Of a stretch of 32,359 bases of DNA, positions 1 through 7,144 are shown one piece after another. The DNA comes from Thiopontia sp964415865 (GTDB lineage: Bacteria; Pseudomonadota; Gammaproteobacteria; GCF-002020875). Position 1 is the first letter of the stretch. Each line of letters begins with the position of its first letter. The notes beneath the pieces were generated by a model. That model did not search any database, was not told where the DNA came from, and saw only the letters and a program-made list of their open reading frames with translations. Location of the stretch: the NCBI GenBank assembly GCA_964415865.1, contig CAYQBY010000018.1, forward strand, positions 1-32,359. The letters are read 5' to 3'. Made by a program: the position numbers and the translations under genes.

Positions 1-17
1 GGGTCGATTTCAGAAGA

Positions 18-139
18 CTAAGGAAGCTCTGAATAAGTCATCCCCGCGCAGTCGGGGATCCAGTGACCGCCCTTGGCGTTACTACGTTTCCAACTTTCGT
101 GGGAATGACGAATGTTGGAGTTTTTCAGAGGCTCCTTAG
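18..139. repeat. MITE-like palindromic element with terminal inverted repeats
   Basis: Seen: 16-base imperfect terminal inverted repeats at 18-33 (CTAAGGAAGCTCTGAA) and 124-139 (TTCAGAGGCTCCTTAG), 14 of 16 positions matching. Inside is a second inverted pair, GTCATCCCCGCG near 37-48 and GTGGGAATGAC near 99-109, resembling the 'GTCATtCCCGCG / CGCGGGAATGAC' intergenic repeats widespread in proteobacteria. There is no room for a transposase (122 bases). I see no convincing target-site duplication. A non-autonomous mobile element or REP-type palindrome is the likely reading; family and copy number are unknown. Confidence 0.5.
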
Positions 140-222
140 GCGATAATTGATAAAAGTCATTTATTTCTGGCTGAATATGAACTATATTCTGGACTCAATT
201 AACAAATGTAGGAAAAAATCAG

Positions 223-351
223 ATGATTAAGAATCTTATTGCTGTACTTGGTGTTATTGCATTGTTTGGGTTAACAGGTTGTGGTGATACTTCTAATACA
301 GAAAAGGCTCCAGCTGCTGCACCAGAGGTTGAAAGCGAAGCCGCTAAGTAA
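223..351 (+). CDS. small putative lipoprotein (42 aa)
   Basis: The reading frame encodes 42 residues starting MIKNLIAVLGVIALFGLTGC. It has a short positive n-region (K3), a hydrophobic core (residues 5-17), and a lipobox LTGC with Cys19 as the predicted lipidated residue. The mature tail of about 24 residues is rich in Ala, Pro and Glu. An AGGA ribosome site at 210-213 lies 9 bases before the ATG, and a good intrinsic terminator follows at 379-401, so this is a complete small transcription unit. The Asp at lipobox +2 is absent (Cys is followed by Gly), so under the E. coli rule it would go to the outer membrane. It resembles the entericidin / small lipoprotein class in size only; the function is unknown. 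A longer frame on the opposite strand here is a shadow. Confidence 0.7.
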   Translation: MIKNLIAVLGVIALFGLTGCGDTSNTEKAPAAAPEVESEAAK

Positions 352-378
352 AGTTGCTTTAAGTGTTGTGATTTAGAA

Positions 379-401
379 GCCCGCTGAAAAGCGGGTTTTT
401 T
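379..401 (+). terminator. intrinsic terminator of the small lipoprotein gene
   Basis: Stem CCCGCT (380-385) / AGCGGG (390-395), GAAA tetraloop at 386-389, followed by six T (396-401). It lies 28 bases after the lipoprotein stop codon. This is a textbook rho-independent terminator. Confidence 0.85.
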
Positions 402-449
402 GCGCATAAATTATCTTATGTTAAAAGATATAAAGTGAGTGTAAATGTG

Positions 450-470
450 AGGGTAGGGGTTATCTACCCT
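450..470 (-). terminator. hairpin overlapping the stop codon of the MDR oxidoreductase gene; possible operon terminator
   Basis: Perfect 7-base inverted repeat AGGGTAG (450-456) / CTACCCT (464-470) with a 7-base loop. The TAG stop codon of the minus-strand oxidoreductase (464-466) is part of the stem. No clear U-run follows on the minus strand, so termination is only a suggestion. It lies between two convergent units. Confidence 0.4.
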
Positions 471-1462
471 GTTTTCAGTACAATCTTGCCTGTAGTGGAG
501 CCTTCCTCAACCATTCTGTGGGCATCATCTGCCTTCTCAAGTGGGAGTTGATGACTCAGATGTACTCGAAGCTTTCCGGCCTCAAATAGTTGTGTGCATT
601 GCTCAAGGATCTCTGTCTGATGTAGGCGCATATCATGCAAACCGGAGACCAGAGGGGTTAGCATAAGCTCCTGGGTGATTCGAAGATTACGACTACGGGC
701 ACTTTTCCAGTCAGCCTGTTCCGGAATCTGCAAAAGGGTTATAACCTCACCGTAGTTGCCTGCTGCGCGCAGAGATTTGTTGAAGGTCTCACCACCAACG
801 GTGTCAAAAACCATATTGACCCCATCTTTATGACTCCACTGTTGAACTGCCGTTACAAAATCCTCCTCCTTATAGAGAATGGCATGGTCGGCACCAAGTG
901 ATTTTACAAACTCAGCCTTCTCTTTGGAGCCAACGGTTGTGCAGATGCGAGCATCAACAGTTGCCGCCAGTTGGATAGCCAGATGTCCAACACCACCAGC
1001 ACCAGCATGGATAAGAATCTCATCTCCTGCATACAGAGTGCCACGATCAAATAGTGATTCCCATGCGGTGATCAGGGCAAGTGGGGCTGCGGCTGACTCC
1101 TCAAAGCTGAGGTTGTCAGGTTTTCTGGCGACGTAGCGTTCATCTACCACGGCCATTTCGGCATAGTTTCCTGTTGTACCACCGAGGCCTGCATTGAAGT
1201 AGTAGACTTCATCGCCCGGCTGAAAACGGGTGCAGTTTGCACCAGTCTCTTTGACTACTCCAGCACCATCACAACCAAGCACATGGCGTGAGACCTCAGG
1301 AAAGTAGACCCCGTTGACTCGTAATTTGGTATCGATTGGATTGACCCCTGCAGCGCGGATCTCAATCACCACCTCATGAGGAGAGCTGATCTCAGGCTCT
1401 GCAATATCCTCTAGCTGTAGCTGTTCCGGCCCGCCAGGGGCCGTCATGATGATCGCTTTCAC
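464..1462 (-). CDS. MDR-family NAD(P)H:quinone reductase / zinc-type alcohol dehydrogenase-like oxidoreductase
   Basis: 332 residues, the usual length for the medium-chain dehydrogenase/reductase superfamily. The N-terminal GroES-like domain covers about residues 1-125 (MKAIIMTAPGGPEQL, AAGVNPIDTK, LGCDGAGVV). The Rossmann nucleotide-binding loop AGAGGVG is at 153-159. The pattern matches the quinone oxidoreductase / zeta-crystallin branch, with 'NPID' after the GroES strand. The structural four-cysteine zinc lobe is missing, so it probably needs no zinc and reduces quinones or enones with NADPH; substrate unknown. It starts 6 bases after the ccmF stop, so it is probably the last gene of the ccm transcript. 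In many bacteria ccmG/ccmH occupy this place; they are absent here. Whether it contributes to cytochrome maturation is unknown. Confidence 0.85.
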   Translation of the reverse strand: MKAIIMTAPGGPEQLQLEDIAEPEISSPHEVVIEIRAAGVNPIDTKLRVNGVYFPEVSRHVLGCDGAGVVKETGANCTRFQPGDEVYYFNAGLGGTTGNYAEMAVVDERYVARKPDNLSFEESAAAPLALITAWESLFDRGTLYAGDEILIHAGAGGVGHLAIQLAATVDARICTTVGSKEKAEFVKSLGADHAILYKEEDFVTAVQQWSHKDGVNMVFDTVGGETFNKSLRAAGNYGEVITLLQIPEQADWKSARSRNLRITQELMLTPLVSGLHDMRLHQTEILEQCTQLFEAGKLRVHLSHQLPLEKADDAHRMVEEGSTTGKIVLKTG

Positions 1463-1468
1463 GATTAT

Positions 1469-3454
1469 CTATCCGCCGGATATTGTCTGGCTGGCCTGTG
1501 CTTCACGAGCCATTCTGGCGATGCGTCTGTAGCGTGGGTCTGTTGCAGCCAGTATTCCTCCCAGAGACATGATCAGAACACCAAGCCATATCCACTGGAT
1601 AAATGGTTTGTAGTAGACACGCATGGCCCAGGCATTGCTGTTTTTGATCGGTTCACCCATTGCAACATAGAGGTCACGGAATAGTCCCTCATCAATGGAT
1701 GCCTCTGTCATTGGCATACTCTGTACTGTATAGAAGCGCTTCTCCGGGTGGAGAACAGCAACCTGTTTGTTGTCCTCGTCATAGACATAAACCAGACCCT
1801 CTGTGGTGGTGTAGTTAGGGCCTTGACGTTCCACCATTCCATCGAGGTGGAATGTGTAGCCGCCAGCCTCAATCTTGCTGCCTGGTTCCATCCTTACATC
1901 TTTTTCGATACTAAAGGCGGTGGTGAATCCTACTCCAATAATGAAGAGTCCAAGCCCTGTATGAGCAAGCAGCATTGCTACATGGCTTCTGGATAGTGAG
2001 CGCATGCCAGCACGGAAGCCACCGCTATGTCTTGATGACTTGTTCCAGAAGTCCTGTGCCATGGTGATGATAATCCAGACTGCAACAGCCGAGCTTATGC
2101 TCAACTGAATGGAGGTTGTATTGAATATCAGGAAGGGGAGAGAGAGACCAATGACCAGAGATGCAAGAAGTGCCACCTTCTGTTCCCCAATAACACGATG
2201 TGGTTTGTCCGCTTTCCATCTGATAACCGCACTGAGCCCTATCAGAAATGACATTGGCAACATGATAGGTACAAATACAGTGTCAAAATATGGAGGGCCA
2301 ACTGAAATCTTGCCCATCTCTAATGTATCAAGAATTAGAGGATATAGGGTTCCAATCAGTACTGTCAGGGTAGCCACTACCAGTAGGACATTATTTACCA
2401 GTAGAAGAGTCTCTCTGGAGAATGTATCGAACTTGCCGCCACCACGAATCATCGGGGCACGCCATGCATAGAGAGCCAGCGATCCTCCAATCACAATTGC
2501 CAGGAAGAATAGGATAAACACACCTCGTGACGGGTCAGCCGCAAATGCGTGAACGGATACCAGAACTCCTGAACGTACCAGGAATGTTCCCAGCAAACTT
2601 AGAGAGAAGGTGAAGATTGCCAGCAGAACAGTCCATACCTTGAAGGCGCCACGTTTCTCGGTTACAGCCAGAGAGTGGAGTAGTGCTGTCCCCGTAAGCC
2701 ACGGCATGAATGATGCGTTTTCTACCGGATCCCAGAACCACCAGCCACCCCAGCCAAGCTCATAATACGCCCACCAACTGCCGAGACCAATTCCCAGGGT
2801 AAGGAAGACCCAGGCAATGGCTGTCCAGGGGCGAGACCAGCGTGCCCAGGTTGCATCCAGGTGTCCGCCAATCAGTGCTGCAATAACAAATGCAAAAGGG
2901 ACGGCAAAGCCAACATATCCCATATAGAGAAGAGGGGGGTGAATAATCAATCCTGGATCCTGCAGTAGTGGATTCAGGTCACGACCATCAATCGCAGCAG
3001 GAATCAGGCGGTCGAACGGGTTTGAGGTGAGCAGCAGAAAGAGCAGAAAACCTATACCAACCAGACCCATGACAGCGAGCGCACGGGAGGTAAGGGTAAA
3101 GGGCAGGCTTTTACTGAACCAGGTAACTGCAGCACCCCACAGACTTAGCAGAAAAGCCCAGAGCAACAGAGAGCCCTCATGACCGCCCCAGATAGCGCTA
3201 ATCTTGTAGATCATCGGGAGCTGAGAGTTGGAGTTGGTTGCAATGTAGCGTACGGAGAAATCATCCTGCGCAAAGCCGACTCCCAGCAGAATTATTGCCA
3301 GGAGCAGAAAGAAGAACTGTCCCTGTGCGGCAGGGCGAGCCAGTGCCATCCAGTTGGATATTCCCTTATGTGCGCCAAACAGCGGGATAACTCCCTGGAT
3401 GATCGCAATTGAGAGAGCAATCATCAGGGCAAAATTTCCCAACTCAGGAATCAT
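1469..3454 (-). CDS. ccmF: cytochrome c maturation protein CcmF (heme lyase subunit)
   Basis: 661 residues, the usual CcmF length. CcmF is the polytopic inner-membrane core of the CcmF/H heme lyase; it receives heme from holo-CcmE and attaches it to CXXCH motifs of apocytochromes on the periplasmic side. Seen: the tryptophan-rich WWD motif (GWGGWWFWDPVENASFMPW, about residues 235-252), many hydrophobic segments, a large periplasmic loop late in the protein (about 530-620) and a final membrane segment before a basic tail. The start overlaps the ccmE stop by four bases (ATGA), indicating translational coupling. No ccmG, ccmH or ccmI gene follows, so CcmH must be encoded elsewhere if system I is functional. 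Confidence 0.96.
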   Translation of the reverse strand: MIPELGNFALMIALSIAIIQGVIPLFGAHKGISNWMALARPAAQGQFFFLLLAIILLGVGFAQDDFSVRYIATNSNSQLPMIYKISAIWGGHEGSLLLWAFLLSLWGAAVTWFSKSLPFTLTSRALAVMGLVGIGFLLFLLLTSNPFDRLIPAAIDGRDLNPLLQDPGLIIHPPLLYMGYVGFAVPFAFVIAALIGGHLDATWARWSRPWTAIAWVFLTLGIGLGSWWAYYELGWGGWWFWDPVENASFMPWLTGTALLHSLAVTEKRGAFKVWTVLLAIFTFSLSLLGTFLVRSGVLVSVHAFAADPSRGVFILFFLAIVIGGSLALYAWRAPMIRGGGKFDTFSRETLLLVNNVLLVVATLTVLIGTLYPLILDTLEMGKISVGPPYFDTVFVPIMLPMSFLIGLSAVIRWKADKPHRVIGEQKVALLASLVIGLSLPFLIFNTTSIQLSISSAVAVWIIITMAQDFWNKSSRHSGGFRAGMRSLSRSHVAMLLAHTGLGLFIIGVGFTTAFSIEKDVRMEPGSKIEAGGYTFHLDGMVERQGPNYTTTEGLVYVYDEDNKQVAVLHPEKRFYTVQSMPMTEASIDEGLFRDLYVAMGEPIKNSNAWAMRVYYKPFIQWIWLGVLIMSLGGILAATDPRYRRIARMAREAQASQTISGG

Positions 3455-3924
3455 TGTGCGCTCTCCTTCATCTTTTCGATCCCTTTCTTGTGTCCCTCTT
3501 CAAGAGCCTCGGCAACCTCAGGAGGCATATAGTTCTCATCATGTTTGGCCAGTACCTCTTCGGCAACAAATATTCCATCACTGCCTAGTTTTCCCAGAGC
3601 CACAATGCCCTGTCCTTCACGGAAGAGATCGGGGAGGATGCCAGTATAGGCAACAGTTACTGTCTCAGCCTCATCAGTGACATCAAAGTTGACAGTAAGC
3701 CCACCATCACTATTTTCGGAATCTCGTTTCAGGCTGCCTTCGGCTACCAGTCCACCAAGGCGGAAGGTGTGCCCCTGAGGCGCCTCACCGGCCACTACCT
3801 GAACCGGGCTGTAGAAGAGGTTGATGTTCTCATTGAGGGCTTTCATCATCAGGGTTGCTGCACCGGCAACAGTAGCGATGATGAGTAAAATAAGGAAGAG
3901 TCGTTTTTTTCTTTTTGGTGTCAT
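3451..3924 (-). CDS. ccmE: periplasmic heme chaperone CcmE
   Basis: 157 residues. CcmE binds heme covalently in the periplasm after CcmABCD loading and passes it to CcmF. Seen: N-terminal basic stretch MTPKRKKR, a membrane anchor at about 9-28, the family motif NLFYSPVQV (35-43), then the OB fold. The heme-binding motif HxxxY is intact as H128-D-E-N-Y132, followed by MPPEV. The C-terminal tail is polar. An AGGA site lies about 9 bases upstream of the ATG. It sits between ccmC and ccmF, in the standard order. The intact His-Tyr pair shows that this copy is the working chaperone, in contrast to the CcmE-like domain fused to CcmC upstream. Confidence 0.96.
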   Translation of the reverse strand: MTPKRKKRLFLILLIIATVAGAATLMMKALNENINLFYSPVQVVAGEAPQGHTFRLGGLVAEGSLKRDSENSDGGLTVNFDVTDEAETVTVAYTGILPDLFREGQGIVALGKLGSDGIFVAEEVLAKHDENYMPPEVAEALEEGHKKGIEKMKESAQ

Positions 3925-3977
3925 GATTCAGTATCCTGATATACAGGTTAATTAGTTGTTTATTTGGGGGTTGCTGT

Positions 3978-5186
3978 CTAGTTGCTCTCTTGACGTATAC
4001 GCCTGGCAATGCTCTTTTTAGCCTCACGCACAGTCTTGAGTGCACCTAGTAGATTAAGCAGAAACACTATAAAGGCTATGGAGTATCCGGCTATTACATA
4101 ACTGGAGTGGTCACGAATGTTTAGCGCAGCAATTGAGTTTGCACTGATTTCTGAATTGGACTGAGCGGTCCCAGTCACGTGAGCACCCCAGTGGGTACGT
4201 AGCTGTTTGGGTAGATTGCCTGAAAAGTTGACCATGATTTTCTCTGCATCATCAGACACCATAATCTGGTGTTGGTTCCCGTTTGATTGAATATTCTCGA
4301 CATTTCCCCTGAACACCACCTCTCCGCTTGGGGATGATGCAATCAGTTCTGTTGGAGAGAGAATCTCGATCTTGTTTGATGTTGCAGAGTGATATGCAAC
4401 ATATCCGATTGCAATAACAGGAATAAGGAAATGAAGTGGACGTATTTTTAGTGTTGGCAGATCACGAACCCAGCTACCACGGGAATCCTGCTGTAGCGAT
4501 AGACCACGTGCACGAATCAGGGTGACTACGGCATAAAAGAGAGATAGGGCTACCAGCATCAGCAGCATGGAGCTGAGCATGGTCATCTCCATGGATGGTT
4601 TGGCAATTTTTGAGACAGTAGCTCCCTGGTGCAGGGTGTTCCACCACTCAACCGAGAAATGGATGATGGGAATATTGACGACACCAACCAGTGCCAATAC
4701 GGAGCTGGAGCGGGCAGCGTTCTGTCGGTCATCCATTGCAGCTCGTAATGCCATGTAACCCAAATAGAGGAACAACAGAATCAGCTCAGAGGTCAAGCGT
4801 GCATCCCACTGCCACCATGTTCCCCAGGTTGGTTTGCCCCAGATAGATCCGGTCAGCAGTGCAAGAAAAGTGAATGCAGCACCAATTGGGGCGCTGGCTG
4901 CGGCAATGGTATCGGCCAGCTTGATTCGCCAGATCAGGAAAATAGCTCCTGATGTTGCCATGATCATGTAGATCATCATCGAGTTTGAGGCAGTCGGAAC
5001 ATGAAGATAAATCAATCTGTAGCTCTCACCCTGTTCGGAGTGGGTTGGTGCTACTGCAAAACCTATATAGAGGCCGACAATTGTTAGGGCAATAGAGAGC
5101 CCAGCCAGCCAGGGAAGAAGCTTGCCCGACATTGAGTAGAAATGTTTCGGTGAAGAGAAACGGTAGACAAAGTTTGGTAGTTTCAT
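3978..5186 (-). CDS. ccmC: CcmC fused to a heme-ligand-less CcmE-like domain and a CcmD-like C-terminus
   Basis: 402 residues against about 245 for ordinary CcmC. Residues 1-245 are a normal CcmC: heme-ligand histidines H62 (LHVPTA) and H186 (WWNTLHQG), WWD motif GTWWQWDAR at 122-130, six predicted membrane segments. Residues 251-265 form an extra membrane anchor. After it, 'EILSPTELI' (274-282) mirrors the 'LFYSPVQVV' of CcmE. Residues 288-355 then align by eye with the CcmE OB fold (VSDDAEKIMVNFSGNLPKQL against VTDEAETVTVAYTGILPDLF). The heme His of CcmE appears replaced by Asn356. The last 40 residues (SSYVIAGYSIAFIVFLLNLL, then a basic tail) look like CcmD, which has no gene of its own here although it normally sits exactly between ccmC and ccmE. 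The fusion reading is inference from visual alignment; the CcmC call is secure. Confidence 0.93.
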   Translation of the reverse strand: MKLPNFVYRFSSPKHFYSMSGKLLPWLAGLSIALTIVGLYIGFAVAPTHSEQGESYRLIYLHVPTASNSMMIYMIMATSGAIFLIWRIKLADTIAAASAPIGAAFTFLALLTGSIWGKPTWGTWWQWDARLTSELILLFLYLGYMALRAAMDDRQNAARSSSVLALVGVVNIPIIHFSVEWWNTLHQGATVSKIAKPSMEMTMLSSMLLMLVALSLFYAVVTLIRARGLSLQQDSRGSWVRDLPTLKIRPLHFLIPVIAIGYVAYHSATSNKIEILSPTELIASSPSGEVVFRGNVENIQSNGNQHQIMVSDDAEKIMVNFSGNLPKQLRTHWGAHVTGTAQSNSEISANSIAALNIRDHSSYVIAGYSIAFIVFLLNLLGALKTVREAKKSIARRIRQESN

Positions 5187-5200
5187 AATTGTTATTCTAG

Positions 5201-5887
5201 TTAGCTGATACTTATTCGGGTGGATGCTGCCGTTGCGATAGGGGATAGTGCCAGGGTAAACAGGAGCAGTGCTCCCAGAATATAGAGGTAACCATCAACT
5301 GGCAGTCCAGCCGCGGACTCATTGACCGCCATAGAGCCAAAAATTAGCACAGGAATATAGAGAGGCAGAATCAGCAGGGAGAGTAAAACGCCGCCACGTT
5401 TAAGGCCCACGGTAAGCCCCATGCCAATGGCCCCAACTAAACTTAGTATTGGGGTTCCCAGAGCCAGAGTTGCAACCAAGGTGACCATTGCCTCCATCGG
5501 CAGATAGAGTAGAACCCCAAGTAGTGGGGCCACAAAAATCAGAGGCAGACCGGTTATCAGCCAGTGGGCCAGTATCTTGGCCAATACCAGCACAGATAGG
5601 GGATGGTGGCTCAGGGTGATCTGTTCAAGAGAGCCATCCTCAAAATCGGAACGGAACATGCCATCCAGTGAGAGCATTGCGGATAGTAGGGCAGCTACCC
5701 ATATAATTCCTGGAGCAATGGTCTCCAGTACCGATGGGGTGGGTCCAACTCCAAGGGGGAAGAGGGTGACCACAATAATAAAGAATAGCAGGGGGTTTGC
5801 TATCTCCCCACGGTGACGGAAGGCAAGGGTAAGATCCCTTACCAGAACCTGAATAAATGCGTTGGAGAGAGAGCCGGAAGAGGTCAT
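5201..5887 (-). CDS. ccmB: heme exporter protein CcmB (ABC permease subunit)
   Basis: 228 residues from ATG 5887; E. coli CcmB is 220. CcmB is the membrane partner of the CcmA ATPase, and the CcmAB complex releases holo-CcmE from CcmC. Seen: about six hydrophobic segments, the family-typical N-terminal half with RDLTLAFRHRGEIANPLLFF and the acidic loop FRSDFEDGSLEQ. I chose ATG 5887 because it overlaps the ccmA TGA as ATGA. A start at 5902 would add five residues and overlap ccmA by 19 bases. Neither has a strong ribosome site, consistent with coupling to ccmA. ccmC follows after 14 bases. Confidence 0.95.
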   Translation of the reverse strand: MTSSGSLSNAFIQVLVRDLTLAFRHRGEIANPLLFFIIVVTLFPLGVGPTPSVLETIAPGIIWVAALLSAMLSLDGMFRSDFEDGSLEQITLSHHPLSVLVLAKILAHWLITGLPLIFVAPLLGVLLYLPMEAMVTLVATLALGTPILSLVGAIGMGLTVGLKRGGVLLSLLILPLYIPVLIFGSMAVNESAAGLPVDGYLYILGALLLFTLALSPIATAASTRISIS

Positions 5888-6594
5888 GCGGCGGTTGTCC
5901 ATTGGTTATTGGCCTGTTGGTTATCGGCATATATCTCAAGATTGAGGGACTGATAGTATTCGTTATCAGTTTTTAGCGGATGGTGGGTAGTCAGAACGAT
6001 AATCCCTCCTGCCGCAACGTGCTCTTCAAAAATTTTTTCGATCTCCGCAATCCCCTTGCGATCCAGAGCAGTAAAAGGCTCATCCAGAATCCAGACAATA
6101 GTTTCTGTTGCCAGCAGTCTGGCAAGTGCAACTCGACGATTTTGTCCGGCAGAGAGGTGACGACAGGGGATATCCTCAAATCCAGAAAGAGAGAGACGTG
6201 CCAGAATGCTGTAAAGGTCGCTGTCACTTTTTGGGGTGGAGAGGGCTTGAGCAAAGTGGAGATTTTCAAGTGCAGTCAACTCACCCTTGATGCCATTATG
6301 GTGTCCCAGGTAGGCTGCATCAGAGTAGTAATCTGCCCGCTCCCTGGTGATATTTGCTCCCTTCCAGAGAATCTCCCCCTCGCTTGGCATCATCACTCCA
6401 CACAGTAGACGCAGCAGGCTGGTTTTTCCGCACCCATTACGCCCCTCAATTTGCAGAATTTTCCCGGGCCTTATCTCGATATTGAGATTACTGAAGAGGA
6501 CTCTATCACCACGGATACACTCAAGATCAACAGTCGCCAGACTATTGTTCAAGTCATGCTTGTTATTGGTCTCTTCCACGGCATCCATTCCCAT
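5884..6594 (-). CDS. ccmA: cytochrome c biogenesis ATP-binding protein CcmA
   Basis: About 236 residues. This is the ATPase of the CcmABCD heme-handling complex. Seen: Walker A GRNGCGKTS (about residues 51-59), ABC signature LSAGQNRRVALARLL (the Q-loop/signature form typical of CcmA), Walker B VWILDEPFTALD and switch His in LTTHHPL. I prefer ATG 6594, ten bases after an AGGAGG site; a GTG at 6603 lies only one base from that site. It is the first gene of ccmABCEF, and an extended -10 promoter candidate lies just upstream at 6643-6651. Confidence 0.95.
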   Translation of the reverse strand: MGMDAVEETNNKHDLNNSLATVDLECIRGDRVLFSNLNIEIRPGKILQIEGRNGCGKTSLLRLLCGVMMPSEGEILWKGANITRERADYYSDAAYLGHHNGIKGELTALENLHFAQALSTPKSDSDLYSILARLSLSGFEDIPCRHLSAGQNRRVALARLLATETIVWILDEPFTALDRKGIAEIEKIFEEHVAAGGIIVLTTHHPLKTDNEYYQSLNLEIYADNQQANNQWTTAA

Positions 6595-6642
6595 TGTTAG
6601 CACGCCTCCTCGCGCCTTATCTCCTCCCTGAATCGAGGCAGA

Positions 6643-6651
6643 ATTCTAGCA
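6643..6651 (-). promoter_or_regulatory. putative extended -10 promoter for the ccm operon
   Basis: On the minus strand the sequence reads TGCTAGAAT, a TGn extended -10 element with a 4-5/6 match to TATAAT, about 50 bases before ccmA. It sits in the 76-base gap after the coiled-coil gene. I saw no good -35 element, so this is a motif match only. Confidence 0.4.
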
Positions 6652-6670
6652 CAGGAGGGTGAGAAAAATC

Positions 6671-7144
6671 CTATCTACGGAAGGGGTCACGCAGGTCTTG
6701 TTGAACCGTTGTAAGCCTGTTGGATATGTCATTAACCTTTTTACGGATAGTGGTCATCTCCTCGTGAACATCGTTCTGAATCATCTGTACATTTCTGGAT
6801 GATTTGCTTACATCTTTCCCCATACGGGCTACCCCCTGGACGATATCGGAAAAGCCACCATTCAATCTGTTGATGCCACGATTTGCCTCATTCAGTGGTG
6901 CCGAAATCTCATCTATTTTTTGGTTGAGTTGAGCAATGGCCTGCTGATTTGCAACTGTCTGTTCCGAGATGTCATAGACCATCTTGAAAAGGAAGATTGC
7001 GGCTGCGACCAGAAATAGACGGATAACCAGAGGGGTGTTGAATGCAGGGCCAGGCTGCGCTGGTGAAATCACAGCTGGGGGAGTGGGGTCACTGTATGGG
7101 GCCTCAACCTCCGGAGTATCCTCACTGTTTACTCTATCGTTCAC
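6671..7144 (-). CDS. single-pass membrane protein with C-terminal coiled coil, unknown function
   Basis: 157 residues, start GTG overlapping the upstream Sel1-gene stop as GTGA. The N-terminus (1-37) is acidic and proline-rich and is probably cytoplasmic. One hydrophobic segment follows at about 38-56 (LVIRLFLVAAAIFLFKMVYD). Residues 60-150 are polar with a heptad-like pattern (NQQAIAQLNQKIDEI, then MIQNDVHEEMTTIRKKV, NDISNRLTTVQQDL), suggesting a long coiled coil, likely periplasmic. I do not recognise a family. The tight overlap suggests it works together with the Sel1 protein. Its position right before ccmA could be coincidence, since a separate promoter candidate lies between them. Confidence 0.75.
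   Translation of the reverse strand: MNDRVNSEDTPEVEAPYSDPTPPAVISPAQPGPAFNTPLVIRLFLVAAAIFLFKMVYDISEQTVANQQAIAQLNQKIDEISAPLNEANRGINRLNGGFSDIVQGVARMGKDVSKSSRNVQMIQNDVHEEMTTIRKKVNDISNRLTTVQQDLRDPFRR

Noticed and set aside
219..407. 62-codon minus-strand frame over the lipoprotein gene
   Set aside because: It overlaps the terminator and the lipoprotein gene completely; the plus-strand frame has lipobox, ribosome site and terminator.
3451..5186. Fused CcmE-like domain in CcmC as an assembly or frameshift artefact (ccmE read through into ccmC)
   Set aside because: A complete, intact ccmE with HxxxY lies downstream after 53 non-coding bases, and the fused domain differs clearly in sequence, so it is not a duplicated read or joined gene.
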